Program-made: the position numbers and the translations under genes | Source of the DNA: Terriglobia bacterium | GTDB lineage: Bacteria > Acidobacteriota > Terriglobia > Versatilivoradales > Versatilivoraceae | DNA: 64,000 nt | Assembly: GCA_022452285.1 (NCBI GenBank) | Contig: JAKUNG010000012.1 | Location: 62,001 to 126,000, forward strand | Direction: 5' to 3' | Shown here: positions 45,663 through 56,000 of the stretch, one piece after another | Numbering within the stretch: the first letter of the stretch is position 1 | Layout of the letters: the number at the start of each line of letters is the position of its first letter | Notes under the pieces: model-generated | Seen by the model: the letters and a program-made list of their open reading frames with translations, nothing else | Database searches by the model: none | What the model was told of the DNA's origin: nothing

Positions 45663-47339
45663 ATGGGGAGAGTATTTTTTATTGGAAGGATCTTATTATG
45701 TGTGCTGACTATAGCAACAGTATCGCTTGAAGCAGAAGTAAAAAACACTGAAAAAGAAGTGATGTTTTATTCAGACGCGCGTCACTCAAGTGTTTATCTG
45801 TATGAGCCTCCAATGAGTATTCGACAATACGTTGAACCGATCGATGAACTTCTTGATCTGGGGATTGACACAATTAGCTATGCTGTCGGTGACTGTAGTG
45901 TTTTGCTTTATGACACTAAGGTTGGAGAACGCTGGGGACACAACCTTGATCTGGTAGATCATATTGTTTGGTACCGTGCTGGTCAAAATGCTTATTCTCT
46001 GATGAAGCGGGGAATGGATCCATTGGCAGTTGTAACAAAGCATGCAAATAAACGGGGATTTAAATTTCTTCCGCATCTCCTCCTCAACATGCTACATACT
46101 CCACCCTCTAGGGTTACTAGCAGTCGAGTGGCTAATTTTACTACCCAGCACCCTGAGTGGCAGGTAGGACCGGAACCTGATTATCCGGCAGCCGTTCATG
46201 ATTTGCCACACCGTTTGTCTTATGCACGGCCAGAGATCCGGAAAGATCGCTTGGCGGTTATTCGTGAATTGGTATCAGATTATCCTTCTGATGGGATTGA
46301 AATTAATTTTCATAGCTATGCTCCTTTTATTGCGAGACGTGAAGTTGCTGAACATACTCAAACCATGACAAACTGGATAAGAGAAATACGGGAAATCTGC
46401 AATGAAGCAGCACTAAGACAAGGACGGCCGAAACGACTGGTCATCAGGATTGCTGGAACGCTGGAGGGCAGTCGGTCAGTGGGTATGGATTTAAAACATT
46501 GGATCAAGAAAGAATTGGTTGATACGGTTATTGCAATGCCGGTAACCCATGGATATCAAGGTACCACCACTGAGCTAAAAAAAGTGGTGCAGGCTGCCAA
46601 GGGGACTAAAGTTTCTGTGTTGGCAGGGATTAACAACCCTAGGTCCAAGGAAAATACACGGAAGGTTTATTATGCCGCTGCCGTGAATGCCTATGCAGCT
46701 GGAGCCCAAGGTGTGCTCTTTCATACCTACTACCCAGGGTCCAACCGTTACCCTTATGACGATGCAGCGACCACATCATTACGCTTGATGGGTTATCCCG
46801 ATGTTTTGGCACATAAGGATAAGCGCTTTCATATAGGGTTGAATCCAAATAGAAAGACACCTCCCAAGTATGGAGTATCAATGCCGCCTAAGTATGGGGT
46901 GCCGTGGCAGTTACCTTTAAAGCTAAGCCCTGGAGAAATTGGTCAGGAAATTCAACTACAAATTGCCGATGATGTTATTGGCAAGAATAAATCGGGGGAA
47001 TTATGGCGGTGTGAGCTTCGGGTTGTCCTTCAATATCTGATGCACACCGACAAGTTTAAACTGTACTGGAATGGCAAAGAGATTGCTCAAGAAAAACAAC
47101 GAAAGGCAGATTGGACCTATCAAATGAGACCCAGACCTGAAAATATTCGGGGTTATCGAATTCACGTAGATTTAAAAGGAGACGATTTGCCCAGAATAGG
47201 AACTAATACTATTCGTGTGGATTTGCTGAAGAAAGATCCCAAGTTAGTTATGCCTGTGAGAGTGGCAGATGTTGAAGTGGTAGTTGAATATTTGCCGGGA
47301 CGAAACGGGTTGCGGGATGGCGAAGGTGGTCCTGGTTAG
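45663..47339 (+). CDS. secreted GHL10-like TIM-barrel protein A
   Basis: This 558-residue exported protein has a signal peptide (about residues 1-25) and a predicted TIM barrel of the glycosyl-hydrolase-like GHL10 type. Markers are VVTKHANKRGFKFLPHLLLN, SYARPEIRKDRLAVIRELV and DGIEINFHSYAPF, where D and E are candidate catalytic acids, then HGYQGTTTELKKVVQAAKG and GVLFHTYYPGS. A beta-rich C-terminal domain (about residues 420-540) follows. A paralogue lies at 49666-51399 on the other strand. AAGGAG lies six bases before the ATG and the permease gene ends 83 bases upstream, so it probably belongs to the binding-protein/permease operon. The glycan target is unknown. Confidence 0.75.
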   Translation: MGRVFFIGRILLCVLTIATVSLEAEVKNTEKEVMFYSDARHSSVYLYEPPMSIRQYVEPIDELLDLGIDTISYAVGDCSVLLYDTKVGERWGHNLDLVDHIVWYRAGQNAYSLMKRGMDPLAVVTKHANKRGFKFLPHLLLNMLHTPPSRVTSSRVANFTTQHPEWQVGPEPDYPAAVHDLPHRLSYARPEIRKDRLAVIRELVSDYPSDGIEINFHSYAPFIARREVAEHTQTMTNWIREIREICNEAALRQGRPKRLVIRIAGTLEGSRSVGMDLKHWIKKELVDTVIAMPVTHGYQGTTTELKKVVQAAKGTKVSVLAGINNPRSKENTRKVYYAAAVNAYAAGAQGVLFHTYYPGSNRYPYDDAATTSLRLMGYPDVLAHKDKRFHIGLNPNRKTPPKYGVSMPPKYGVPWQLPLKLSPGEIGQEIQLQIADDVIGKNKSGELWRCELRVVLQYLMHTDKFKLYWNGKEIAQEKQRKADWTYQMRPRPENIRGYRIHVDLKGDDLPRIGTNTIRVDLLKKDPKLVMPVRVADVEVVVEYLPGRNGLRDGEGGPG

Positions 47340-47429
47340 TGAGAAGGGCTGAAGGCAATTGAGATGAATGTCTCACCCCGTTTAATGTAGAGGGACTACA
47401 GGTCTTATTTTATTGTTAGATGCTAATTT

Positions 47430-48557
47430 TTACTGGCACCAATTTTGAACGAACTCCACATACTGTTCTGTTCCAAGTTGAAGTTGATCTGTAGAAATCC
47501 ACTCATCAAATGTATGAGCTTGCTCAACATTTCCAGGGCCGATCAGGAGTCGTCTTTTGAGATCTGTATAGACAGAGGCTTCACTTCCATATCCCACTGC
47601 CAGGGCTTTAGGTTTCTCTGTAATGTCTAGGACCTCTTTTATAAAGGAAGAGTTTGGATCTACCCTAAATGCTTCATGACCTCGGTCAATGGTTAATTCA
47701 ACATTGCATTCTTTTGCAGCTTTTTCAACACGTTCAACCAAAAGGTCTGTTTGAGTTTTAGGCATTAAACGGAAACCAACTCGACAGATACTGACGGGTT
47801 TTTTTACATTCATAGCTTTTGGGTTATCTTCAATACCAATGTTCCCACATAAAGTTGGAGGATCAAATTCAAAATCCTGCCATTCACTATTGTTTTGAGT
47901 CTCTTCATATAGTGCCTTCATTTTGCTCAAAAAAGGAATCATTATCCAGTTGGCATTCATGCCCAATTTAGTGCTGGAATGAGCAGATTCTCCTCGGGCA
48001 ATGGCTTTGAAAGAAACCCCTCCCTTATGGGCATAAACAACTTCAAGCAAGGTTGGCTCTCCAATAATTGTATTACTTTGAGCCTCAACCATTTCACGGT
48101 AAAGTTTTGATTGTTCTTTGACCTGGATGGCACCTCCATATCCAACTTCTTCATCTGCTGTACAGGCAATATAAATTGGTCGTTTTAATTCATTTACTTT
48201 AAATCGTTCAGCCGCAGCCATCATAGTAGCCACAGAACCTTTCATATCACAGGTGCCTCTGCCATACAGTTTGTCTCCATCTACGGAGGGTTCAAAGGGT
48301 CCATGTTTTTTAGTGAACCAGTTAATAGCTGGAACTACATCAATGTGTCCGAAGTAAGCCATGCCCCCTGATCCTTCACCTTTTTTACCTACTACACTTG
48401 CTTTGCGAACCCCATTCTCGTCACTATATTCAAGGCGTTCTGTGTGAAAGTCCATTTTTCGGAGTCGATCTTCAATATAGTCTGTTAACGCTAGATTACT
48501 AAGATCACTAGTAGTATCGAAACCAACAATATCTTTGGCATATTGGAGTGCATCCAC
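47430..48557 (-). CDS. M20-family metallohydrolase (ArgE/DapE/acetylornithine deacetylase-like)
   Basis: This is a di-zinc amidohydrolase. Metal ligand motifs are GHIDVVP, GTCDMKGS and CTADEEVGYGG, with the final histidine in VEQAHTFDEWI. Length is 375 residues with the expected inserted dimerisation domain. Substrates in the family include N-acetyl amino acids, N-succinyl-DAP and small peptides; here it is the distal gene of a minus-strand group with CBM9-like and GHL10-like proteins, so an N-acylated sugar derivative is possible but unproven. It lies 287 bases after the CBM9-like gene. Confidence 0.88.
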   Translation of the reverse strand: MDALQYAKDIVGFDTTSDLSNLALTDYIEDRLRKMDFHTERLEYSDENGVRKASVVGKKGEGSGGMAYFGHIDVVPAINWFTKKHGPFEPSVDGDKLYGRGTCDMKGSVATMMAAAERFKVNELKRPIYIACTADEEVGYGGAIQVKEQSKLYREMVEAQSNTIIGEPTLLEVVYAHKGGVSFKAIARGESAHSSTKLGMNANWIMIPFLSKMKALYEETQNNSEWQDFEFDPPTLCGNIGIEDNPKAMNVKKPVSICRVGFRLMPKTQTDLLVERVEKAAKECNVELTIDRGHEAFRVDPNSSFIKEVLDITEKPKALAVGYGSEASVYTDLKRRLLIGPGNVEQAHTFDEWISTDQLQLGTEQYVEFVQNWCQ

Positions 48558-48844
48558 GAAAACATCCTCTCTTTTGAAAGCAGTAAATTAAACCTTATAA
48601 ATTAGACTTTGTCTCAAAGCTTTAAATCCTAGTGTACAACTGGTTTAAATCTATCTCAATTATAATCGAATAAGAGGTTGACGAGAAATATCTCTTGAAA
48701 ACTAAATTTATTATCTATATAAATCTTAAAAATTAAGGAACTTCATAGAGAATTAATATTCTCGTTGGCTCAAAATCATTCATTCTCCATTAGAGAGAGA
48801 AAAAATCTGGCATTTTGGGTAATTCTTTTTGGAGGCGAAAAGAA

Positions 48845-49594
48845 TTACTTCGTAAAAATTAGATCTCCATATACTTCATATTCATGAAATCCTCCTTCTT
48901 TAGAGACAGGGGCAGTGGAGGTGTTTTTAGGGTGCTCCCAGGAGTCATCATAGTCATACCGGCAAGCTGCAACTTTCCAACTTGAGAGGTCTTTCTTATT
49001 CCCCTTTATGTTATCTAAAGGAATTGCTATCTCGACAGTCCAGCCATAATCTTTATCTTTTGATTGGTTAAGGGTTCCGTCAATGTGCACAGCTGATCTA
49101 AGATTGCTATTCCACGAAGTTGCTTCCTTAAGTTTCCCCATCTCACCTCTTTTTGACCAATATGCATCAAAGACTTGATTGGTGGGGCTAAATTGGAACT
49201 CGTAATAAACAGAAGATGAAAAGTTCGGTTTGATAAACAGTTCAAGAACATCCTCTTCCCAGAGTCTTTGATCTCGACCTTTATAGGTAGATTGAACGTC
49301 ATTATCTTTAGCAACAATTGCTACATAGAAATTAGTTTTGTCCCAAAGAAAACGGGCATAAGCTCGAGCAGACCTCAGGAAAGATCCCCTTGTATCAAAC
49401 GTTAGTTGAATTCGGGATGCGTGTTTCCAGTCAGATTCCAGTAGTAACCCATCAATCAATATGGGTTGAGATGCTAATTTACAGGGGATTTGACTTGCTT
49501 TTTGAGGTCCTTTTTTGCCTTGGGATAACGCTATTGGAATTACTGTTACCATGATTGATATCGCTAAGAGATAAACCCAACCTTTTATTTTCAT
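48845..49594 (-). CDS. secreted CBM9-like carbohydrate-binding protein
   Basis: This 249-residue exported protein (signal peptide about residues 1-24) consists of a single CBM9-like beta-sandwich. Markers are ILIDGLLLESDWKHASRIQLTF, ARFLWDKTNFYVAIVAKDNDV, LWEEDVLELFIKP and YGWTVEIAIPL, the usual family pattern. It starts at the ATG at 49594, seven bases after AAAGGA; an upstream in-frame codon is less likely. Such domains bind sugar chain ends in xylanases and occur alone in many Planctomycetes and Acidobacteriota. It lies 71 bases after the GHL10-like gene B. Confidence 0.85.
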   Translation of the reverse strand: MKIKGWVYLLAISIMVTVIPIALSQGKKGPQKASQIPCKLASQPILIDGLLLESDWKHASRIQLTFDTRGSFLRSARAYARFLWDKTNFYVAIVAKDNDVQSTYKGRDQRLWEEDVLELFIKPNFSSSVYYEFQFSPTNQVFDAYWSKRGEMGKLKEATSWNSNLRSAVHIDGTLNQSKDKDYGWTVEIAIPLDNIKGNKKDLSSWKVAACRYDYDDSWEHPKNTSTAPVSKEGGFHEYEVYGDLIFTK

Positions 49595-49665
49595 TATTGA
49601 TTCCTTTCTGTTTCTATAAATTGTAAGTCCCAAGTTTAGGACGAGTGTCTTGGATTCTTTCGAAA

Positions 49666-51399
49666 TTAGGACCTGTTGATGGTTATGTCTCGGAGGTTCA
49701 GACTAGGGCCTAAGTCAGGATCCTCATTTCGATGAAAATTTTTCCCCTTTAGATATCTAATTTCCATCTCGATATCGTGTAGGGTTATTTCAGGTATAAC
49801 TTGAGGATCGCGATAATCTAAAATGATTTCTATCCAATTCTTTCCTTTTTTTGGCCAAAAAGTTTTATCTAATTCATAAATAAACCAGTAACCAAAACCA
49901 AAACCAGAATTGTTAGGCACACTCATTCGGTAAATCTGGTTGATTTTTCTTAGGGATGAGGTGGGCAAGTTTTTTTCATTGAGACGGAAAGTGATCTGAT
50001 CAACTTGGTTAGTATTCATAATTCTAAAACGTAGGAGTATTTTATGTAATCGCTTTACTTCTTCCCAGTGATTTAAATCATCACTGATGGGTAGATTAAA
50101 GCGTATAGGTTTTTTAACTTCTAGTTTTTGAGGCAGAAGCATTGGAGGTTCCCAAGGTGGAGATTTATAATTACCGGCCGTTGGAACAAGATAAATCTTA
50201 TCTTTTGGAGCCATGATATCAGGATGGGAAATCTCTCTTAGTTGCTCATAAAAATTAGAACGGTATGGCCAATTTGATCCTTGAAACCATTGATTAAGAT
50301 AAATTCCATCAATACCTTGTTCCCAATAGTTGCAAGCAGCTCCACGGATTATTTCAATAGACGCATTGGATAACCTGTCTGAATCAATCATACTATTTAG
50401 AACTCCAGCAATGCGGGTTTGTGTACCCTTGGCCGCTCTTACTAACGGCCTATAGTCTGCTGAATGGTCTACTCGGCCCCAATATACACCATAAGTTTCT
50501 GGAATGAGAAGGTCTACAATTCCTAGTCGAATCCATTCGTTAACATCCAGCCCTAGGTCAAAACAAGTTTTGAGATTTCCAGGTATACGGATAGCAAGCT
50601 CACGATTTCTTCCTGATTGTTTCAGTGACTCATAGATTTGTTTAATCCAAGAAGTCATGATGGAGCGTCCAGTGGATACTTCTTTTGGATGAAAAAAATG
50701 AGGTGAAGGACTCTGATAGGATAAAGTTAATTCAAATCCGTCAATTGGATAATTCTTAATCACTTCTAAAATTAAATCAAATCGTTCTTTTCTCACTTTT
50801 TGGTGCTTAAAATCTAGACAAGTCAGTCCAGGAAAATTTGATTCAAGATCGCCCTGCGCACCAATTTCCAGATGTTCATTGTCAAATCTGAAATTTGAAC
50901 TTCGTACATCTTGTTCCCGTGGGCCACGTCTGCCTTGGTTAACTAATAAAGCTGGATAAATGAGCATATCTTTCTGATGTGCTCGTTGACAGATAAGACG
51001 CAACTGGTCGATGCCAGAATCCAAAAGAGAGACTGTATTTTGGTGAGCTCGTTGAAAAACCATGTGCGGCCATTTTTGAACGTTATGTCCAAATATTTCA
51101 CCAACTTTTGAGTTATGAAAAATAGTTCTTCCATCCCCAAGACAAAACATTAATGCGTCAACAGAGGTTTCTACAAGTTCGTCAACTGCTGATTCTACTT
51201 CCTCTTTTTGGATAGGTGGTTCATACATGTACATTAGAGGATGCCGACTATCATGGAAAAAGAAGATTCTTGGTTTTCGTACAGAAGCTTTATTTTTAGG
51301 GGTTTTTGGTTGAAGAATTTTCTCGACTGATGATGAGGGCAGTGCAGCAGGAGAAAGACCGGCAGCAATTGCAGATCTTACAAAATGACGTCTCTTCAT
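49666..51399 (-). CDS. secreted GHL10-like TIM-barrel protein B (paralogue)
   Basis: This 577-residue exported protein is paralogous to the product of 45663-47339: FFHDSRHPLMYMYEPPIQ here matches FYSDARHSSVYLYEPPMS there, and GEIFGHNVQKWPHMVFQRAHQN matches GERWGHNLDLVDHIVWYRAGQN. The N terminus is Tat-like (MKRRHFVRSAIAAGLSPAAL). The candidate catalytic segment is DGFELTLSYQSPHFF, so acidic residues are partly retained. AAAGGA precedes the ATG. It heads a minus-strand operon with the CBM9-like and M20 genes, convergent with the other paralogue's operon. Confidence 0.75.
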   Translation of the reverse strand: MKRRHFVRSAIAAGLSPAALPSSSVEKILQPKTPKNKASVRKPRIFFFHDSRHPLMYMYEPPIQKEEVESAVDELVETSVDALMFCLGDGRTIFHNSKVGEIFGHNVQKWPHMVFQRAHQNTVSLLDSGIDQLRLICQRAHQKDMLIYPALLVNQGRRGPREQDVRSSNFRFDNEHLEIGAQGDLESNFPGLTCLDFKHQKVRKERFDLILEVIKNYPIDGFELTLSYQSPSPHFFHPKEVSTGRSIMTSWIKQIYESLKQSGRNRELAIRIPGNLKTCFDLGLDVNEWIRLGIVDLLIPETYGVYWGRVDHSADYRPLVRAAKGTQTRIAGVLNSMIDSDRLSNASIEIIRGAACNYWEQGIDGIYLNQWFQGSNWPYRSNFYEQLREISHPDIMAPKDKIYLVPTAGNYKSPPWEPPMLLPQKLEVKKPIRFNLPISDDLNHWEEVKRLHKILLRFRIMNTNQVDQITFRLNEKNLPTSSLRKINQIYRMSVPNNSGFGFGYWFIYELDKTFWPKKGKNWIEIILDYRDPQVIPEITLHDIEMEIRYLKGKNFHRNEDPDLGPSLNLRDITINRS

Positions 51400-51841
51400 C
51401 GTATTCCTTTCTTTTGTCTTAGCCTGAATGATCGGGACAGTGGTTTATTTTTAATAGGATATTTCATGGTCAGGTGCTTACAAAGTGAGCTTTTTAGGTT
51501 AAAACGAACTTTACAGCAGCGTACTGTATAGGGGCAAGGATTTTAATATCCATAAAATTGTAGTTTATGGAAACCCCATAAGCTGAAAACTTTTAGTTAA
51601 TAATTCTTAAAATCATAAACCATTTAATTACGACAAAGGCTAATCTTTTTTCAAAAATTATTAAGTTGTTAGATAGATGAATGCAACTCTCTATAATTTT
51701 TTATAAAAAATATATACAATGAGATAGTTACAGACTTGATATTTGATTTTTTAGACAAGAGACGGATGTTTTATAGGAAGAAGATCGTCCAATAAGTGAT
51801 AGGCATGTTTTATTCAGATAGAAGCGTCTAAGGATGTTTTG
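51400..51841. other. divergent intergenic region before the PSCyt1 gene
   Basis: This is about 440 bases, AT-rich, between divergent genes. It contains a TTATGG/CCATAA hairpin (51575-51591) and a perfect 16-bp A/T palindrome (51696-51711). No open frame or RNA is recognised; it probably contains both promoters. Confidence 0.45.
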
Positions 51842-54469
51842 ATGATGAAAAATCGAGTTACTCTTTTCATTTTAGGTAGTATTTTATGGGGGAATTACGG
51901 GAGCTTTTCTCAGGATAAACCTTCGTTAGATGAATCTGCCCAAACTATCCTTAAGCGAGAATGTATTGTCTGTCATGGTGTTGCTCAAATGTCAGGGCTA
52001 GATCTAAGAACAAAAAAGACAATGTTAAAAGGCGGATCTAGAGGCCCTGCTGTGGTTATTGGTGAGGCTGATCAGAGTCTTTTGTTTCTGGCCGTATCTC
52101 ATCATAATGATTTTAAAATGCCTCCCGAAAGGCCAAAACTTTCTAATGACGATCTTATTATTTTGAAAGAATGGATTAATTCTGATAGGTACTGGCTTAA
52201 TAATTCTGAGTTTTCCCAAAATCAGACAGAACCTTCATGGTGGGCTTTTAAAAAGCCCCAAAGGTATGCTGTCCCCGTGATTAATGGTCAGAAATGGACA
52301 GGTAATCCAGTTGATGCTTTTGTTGAAAGTAGGCTTCGAGCTAAAGGACTTGTGAAGGCTCCTCCAGCTGAAAAATCAATTTTAATTCGGAGAGCCTATT
52401 TTGATTTAATTGGTCTTCCACCCCCACCTGAAAAAATCGAATCCTTCCTTAACGATGATTCTGTAGAAGCGTTCGAAACAGTTGTGAATGAATTGTTAGA
52501 CTCTCCTCAGTACGGAGAAAGGTGGGCCCGTCATTGGTTAGATGTCGTTAGATATGCTGATTCTGCAGGTTTTGAAACGGACGAATTTTTTCCTGATGCC
52601 TGGCGATACCGAGATTATGTTATTAAGTCATTTAACGAAGATAAACCGTACGACAGATTCCTGCAAGAACAGATTGCAGCTGATGAGTTGTGGCCCAACA
52701 CGCTTGATTTAGAAGGAACAGCTGCGGTTTCAATTGAAAAACTAAGGCAATTAGAAGCTCGAGTAGGAACAGGGCTTTATGGACTGGTGCCCTTAACTGG
52801 GGAGTCAAAGTTAGATGTTAAGGTTGAACTTAATCAAGTGCTGACTGATTGGGTTGACACTACTGCCTCAGCATTTATGGGTCTGACTTTAGGGTGTGCC
52901 CGATGTCATGATCATAAATTTGATCCATTGTCTCAACGGGATTATTATCAATTCCAAGCAATATTTGCAGAAAGTCACATGGATGAAATTCCTGTTGTCA
53001 CCAAGATGTCTATGTTTCATCGGGCTGAGTTCTATTCTAAATTCGTAACATTATCTGAATTAAGGTGGGCTTATCGCAGGCTAGAAGAGGCTGTTAGTAA
53101 AAGAGTTTTTCAAGCAAAAAAGAATGAATACTCAGAAGAAGTAGTTAAAGCCTATGACACCCCAGAAGATGATCGAACTCCTGAACAGGAACGAATTATT
53201 AGACCATTGTTGAAAGCCTTTAAAAAATTGGGTGACCCCATTGGTAAGACACTCTTAAATTTACCAGAACATCTTAATGTGAATGAAAAAGAATACAGGA
53301 CTGAACTTCTCGAGCAGATCGCATTATCAGTTGTCAAGATTCCAACGACAGAACCTTCCCATCAGGTACATTTTGATGCTCTTTTTGATGTTCCCAAAGC
53401 TAGGGTTTTTCGAAATAGAGATCCAGAACTAATCCCGGAGATTTATATTCTAGAACGAGGAGATCTTGGAAAAAATGTAGAAAGAGTTAATGCAGGTGTG
53501 CCAAAAGTCTTGGCTAACAACTATAATTTCCAAGAATCCTCCGTTCCTTTAGTGTTGCAACGTTCCAGATCTAAGTTAGCCCTTTGGTTAAGTCAACCTG
53601 ACCACCCATTGACAGCAAGAGTGATGGTAAATCGTCTATGGCAATGGCATTTTGGTACTGGACTTGTTTCCACACCTAATGACTTTGGTCAAATGGGACA
53701 GAGACCAACCCATCCAAAATTATTAGACTGGCTTGCAACAGAGTTTGTAGCAACAGGTTGGAGTCTCAAGTCTATGCATCGTTTGATTATGCTTTCTAAG
53801 ACCTATCAAAGGACAAGTAGATACTCAAACCCAAAAAATTTAACTGTTGATCCTGCAAATCTCTACTGGTGGCGAATGAAACGAAAGCGTCTTGAGGCAG
53901 AGGCTTTATGGGATTCCATACATTCTGTAGCTGGAACTCTTACTTTGGAAATAGGGGGAAGGTCATTCTGCCCTCCAGTCGAAGGGCAGGCGGGAAAGAA
54001 TTGGGTTAAAATACCAGTTGAGCTGGAAAATAGTGATTTAAATAGACGTGCTATTTATATTATGGTGCAACGAAATTTTGGGTTTCCAATGTTTGAAACT
54101 TTTGACACACCTGATCCAGCAGTAAGCTGCTCTGTCAGGGAGGTAACCACAGTGCCTCCTCAGGCATTATTTTTCATGAATAATAAGATGATTGTTGGTC
54201 AAGCAAAAGAATTTGCACAACGATTAGTAAGAGAACATGGAGATAATCCTGATGCATGGATCCGGAAAGCTTGGCGTTTAGCTCTTGGTCGGGATCCCAA
54301 CCAGTTGGAGAAACTAGAAGCGATGAATTTACTGAAAAGTCTGACTCAGGGTGAACTAGGAGTAAATAAAACTCACTCACTTGCTCAGATGGGAGTGGCT
54401 AGATCTGAAGCTTTGTCACAACTTTGTTTGGCAATTTTTAATTTGAGTGAGTTTTCATATGTTGACTAA
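51842..54469 (+). CDS. PSCyt1-DUF1549-DUF1553 protein
   Basis: This 875-residue protein has a signal peptide, an N-terminal planctomycete cytochrome c-like domain with the heme motif CIVCH at about residue 41, then DUF1549 with a second CxxCH in LGCARCHDHKFDP at about residue 351. DUF1553 follows (about 580-840), including HPLTARVMVNRLWQWHFGTGLVSTPNDFG and TTVPPQALFFMNN. The start is the ATG at 51842, seven bases after AAGGA. The family is widespread in PVC bacteria and Acidobacteriota and nearly always paired with DUF1501, as here (26 bases downstream). The biochemical role is not established; a periplasmic redox function is suggested by the two hemes. Confidence 0.93.
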   Translation: MMKNRVTLFILGSILWGNYGSFSQDKPSLDESAQTILKRECIVCHGVAQMSGLDLRTKKTMLKGGSRGPAVVIGEADQSLLFLAVSHHNDFKMPPERPKLSNDDLIILKEWINSDRYWLNNSEFSQNQTEPSWWAFKKPQRYAVPVINGQKWTGNPVDAFVESRLRAKGLVKAPPAEKSILIRRAYFDLIGLPPPPEKIESFLNDDSVEAFETVVNELLDSPQYGERWARHWLDVVRYADSAGFETDEFFPDAWRYRDYVIKSFNEDKPYDRFLQEQIAADELWPNTLDLEGTAAVSIEKLRQLEARVGTGLYGLVPLTGESKLDVKVELNQVLTDWVDTTASAFMGLTLGCARCHDHKFDPLSQRDYYQFQAIFAESHMDEIPVVTKMSMFHRAEFYSKFVTLSELRWAYRRLEEAVSKRVFQAKKNEYSEEVVKAYDTPEDDRTPEQERIIRPLLKAFKKLGDPIGKTLLNLPEHLNVNEKEYRTELLEQIALSVVKIPTTEPSHQVHFDALFDVPKARVFRNRDPELIPEIYILERGDLGKNVERVNAGVPKVLANNYNFQESSVPLVLQRSRSKLALWLSQPDHPLTARVMVNRLWQWHFGTGLVSTPNDFGQMGQRPTHPKLLDWLATEFVATGWSLKSMHRLIMLSKTYQRTSRYSNPKNLTVDPANLYWWRMKRKRLEAEALWDSIHSVAGTLTLEIGGRSFCPPVEGQAGKNWVKIPVELENSDLNRRAIYIMVQRNFGFPMFETFDTPDPAVSCSVREVTTVPPQALFFMNNKMIVGQAKEFAQRLVREHGDNPDAWIRKAWRLALGRDPNQLEKLEAMNLLKSLTQGELGVNKTHSLAQMGVARSEALSQLCLAIFNLSEFSYVD

Positions 54470-54495
54470 TAATGGTAATAGTGGAAAGGAACGTT

Positions 54496-55926
54496 ATGAA
54501 TAATAACTACGGATCTTTTCAAAATGCAATGGAGACCCGAAGAAAGTTTCTTTTTAAATCTGGGTTAGGGTTTGGAGGATTGGCCCTAAATTATCTGCTG
54601 GATTGCGAAAAAGGCGTGGCAACTTCTAAATTGGATAGACCCTTAATGGCGAAACCACCCCATTTTAAAGCAAAAGGGAAGAGTGTTATTTGTTTATATA
54701 TGAAAGGGGGCCCTAGTCAAATGGATACCTTCGATCCAAAACCCCTTTTAACACGTTTAGATGGTCAACCTATTCCCCCAAGTTTTACGACTAAAGATCT
54801 CCAATTACAGTTTGTTAAAGTTGGTGAAATGAAGTTGATGGCTTCCCGTCGTACTTTTAAAAAATATGGTCAGTCGGGATTAGAAATTTCTGACCTCTTT
54901 AGAAACGTTGGTCAATATGCTGATGATTTAGCAGTGATCAGATCCTGTCATCATGAGTCCTTTATTCATGGGCCGGCTATGAGTCATATGCTAACCGGCT
55001 CTATACAGCTTGGGCATCCAAGTGTGGGGTCTTGGGTGGTATACGGTTTAGGAAGTGAAACTGAGAATCTGCCTGCATATATAGCGATGTCAGAAGGTTC
55101 TGGAGTGTCAACTAAAGCTGTTTACAGTTCTGGTTTTTTGCCAGCAGCTTACCAAGGGACATTTGTGAGGGCTGAAGGTTCTCCCTTGAGAAACCTAGAA
55201 CCCCAGATTGATGTAAATAATCAACAGAAAGTCTTAAATCAGGTTAACCGTTGGAATCGTCGGTATTTAGCGGATGAGCGTCAGGATGATTCCCGATTAG
55301 CGGCACGTTTAAATAACTATGAGTTAGCATTTCGAATGCAAACTGCTGGTCCGGAGTTGATTAATATTTCAGATGAGCCAGCACACGTTCAGGATATGTA
55401 TGGATTAAATTCAGAACACACTGCCAAATTTGGACGAATGTGTTTGCTTGCTCGGCGAATGGTTGAAAGAGGAGTAAGGTTTATTCAGTTATATAAGTCT
55501 GGTTGGGATGGACACACTGAAAATGATCAGTTACATGTAACTAGTTCTGCACAGATTGATAGGCCCATAGCTGGTTTGCTCGCTGATCTTAAACAGCGGG
55601 GATTATTGGAGAGTACAATTCTCGTTTGGACTGGGGAGTTTGGAAGGACGCCAATTAATCAAGGTAAGATGGGGCGAGATCATAATCCCTATGGTTTTAC
55701 AACTTGGATGGCAGGGGGAGGAATTCGTGGTGGAAAAATAGTTGGGTCTACTGACGAATTAGGTTTTAGAGCAGTTGAGGACAGGGTTCATGTTAACGAT
55801 TTACATGCAACGATTCTTGGTCTTTTGGGGTTAGACCATGAAAAGCTTACTTATTTTTTTGAAGGACGCCACAGAAGACTGACCGATGTTGGAGGACAGA
55901 ATAATTTAGCAACACGGTTAATTTAA
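54496..55926 (+). CDS. DUF1501 protein (sulfatase-like fold, Tat-exported)
   Basis: This 476-residue protein belongs to DUF1501, related to the alkaline phosphatase/sulfatase superfamily. The N terminus has a twin-arginine segment (RRKFLFKSGLGFGG). Conserved motifs are YMKGGPSQMDTFDPKP, YGQSGLEISDLF, ADDLAVIRS, LVWTGEFGRTP, GRDHNPYGFTTWMAGGGI and VHVNDLHATILGLLGLDHEKLTY. The start is the ATG at 54496 after AAGGAACG. It is paired with the DUF1549/DUF1553 gene, as usual. A paralogue lies at the right edge of the window. Confidence 0.93.
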   Translation: MNNNYGSFQNAMETRRKFLFKSGLGFGGLALNYLLDCEKGVATSKLDRPLMAKPPHFKAKGKSVICLYMKGGPSQMDTFDPKPLLTRLDGQPIPPSFTTKDLQLQFVKVGEMKLMASRRTFKKYGQSGLEISDLFRNVGQYADDLAVIRSCHHESFIHGPAMSHMLTGSIQLGHPSVGSWVVYGLGSETENLPAYIAMSEGSGVSTKAVYSSGFLPAAYQGTFVRAEGSPLRNLEPQIDVNNQQKVLNQVNRWNRRYLADERQDDSRLAARLNNYELAFRMQTAGPELINISDEPAHVQDMYGLNSEHTAKFGRMCLLARRMVERGVRFIQLYKSGWDGHTENDQLHVTSSAQIDRPIAGLLADLKQRGLLESTILVWTGEFGRTPINQGKMGRDHNPYGFTTWMAGGGIRGGKIVGSTDELGFRAVEDRVHVNDLHATILGLLGLDHEKLTYFFEGRHRRLTDVGGQNNLATRLI

Positions 55927-56000
55927 AGTAGTTTTTGTTTTAATGAAAGAATAAGAATCATTGATGGTTTAACAGTAGAAGTTCTGCTTGAATACTTCTT

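Noticed and set aside
48748-48763. GAGAATTAATATTCTC near-palindrome between the CBM9-like and M20 genes as terminator
   Set aside because: No T-run on the relevant strand and the stem is only six A-T-rich pairs.
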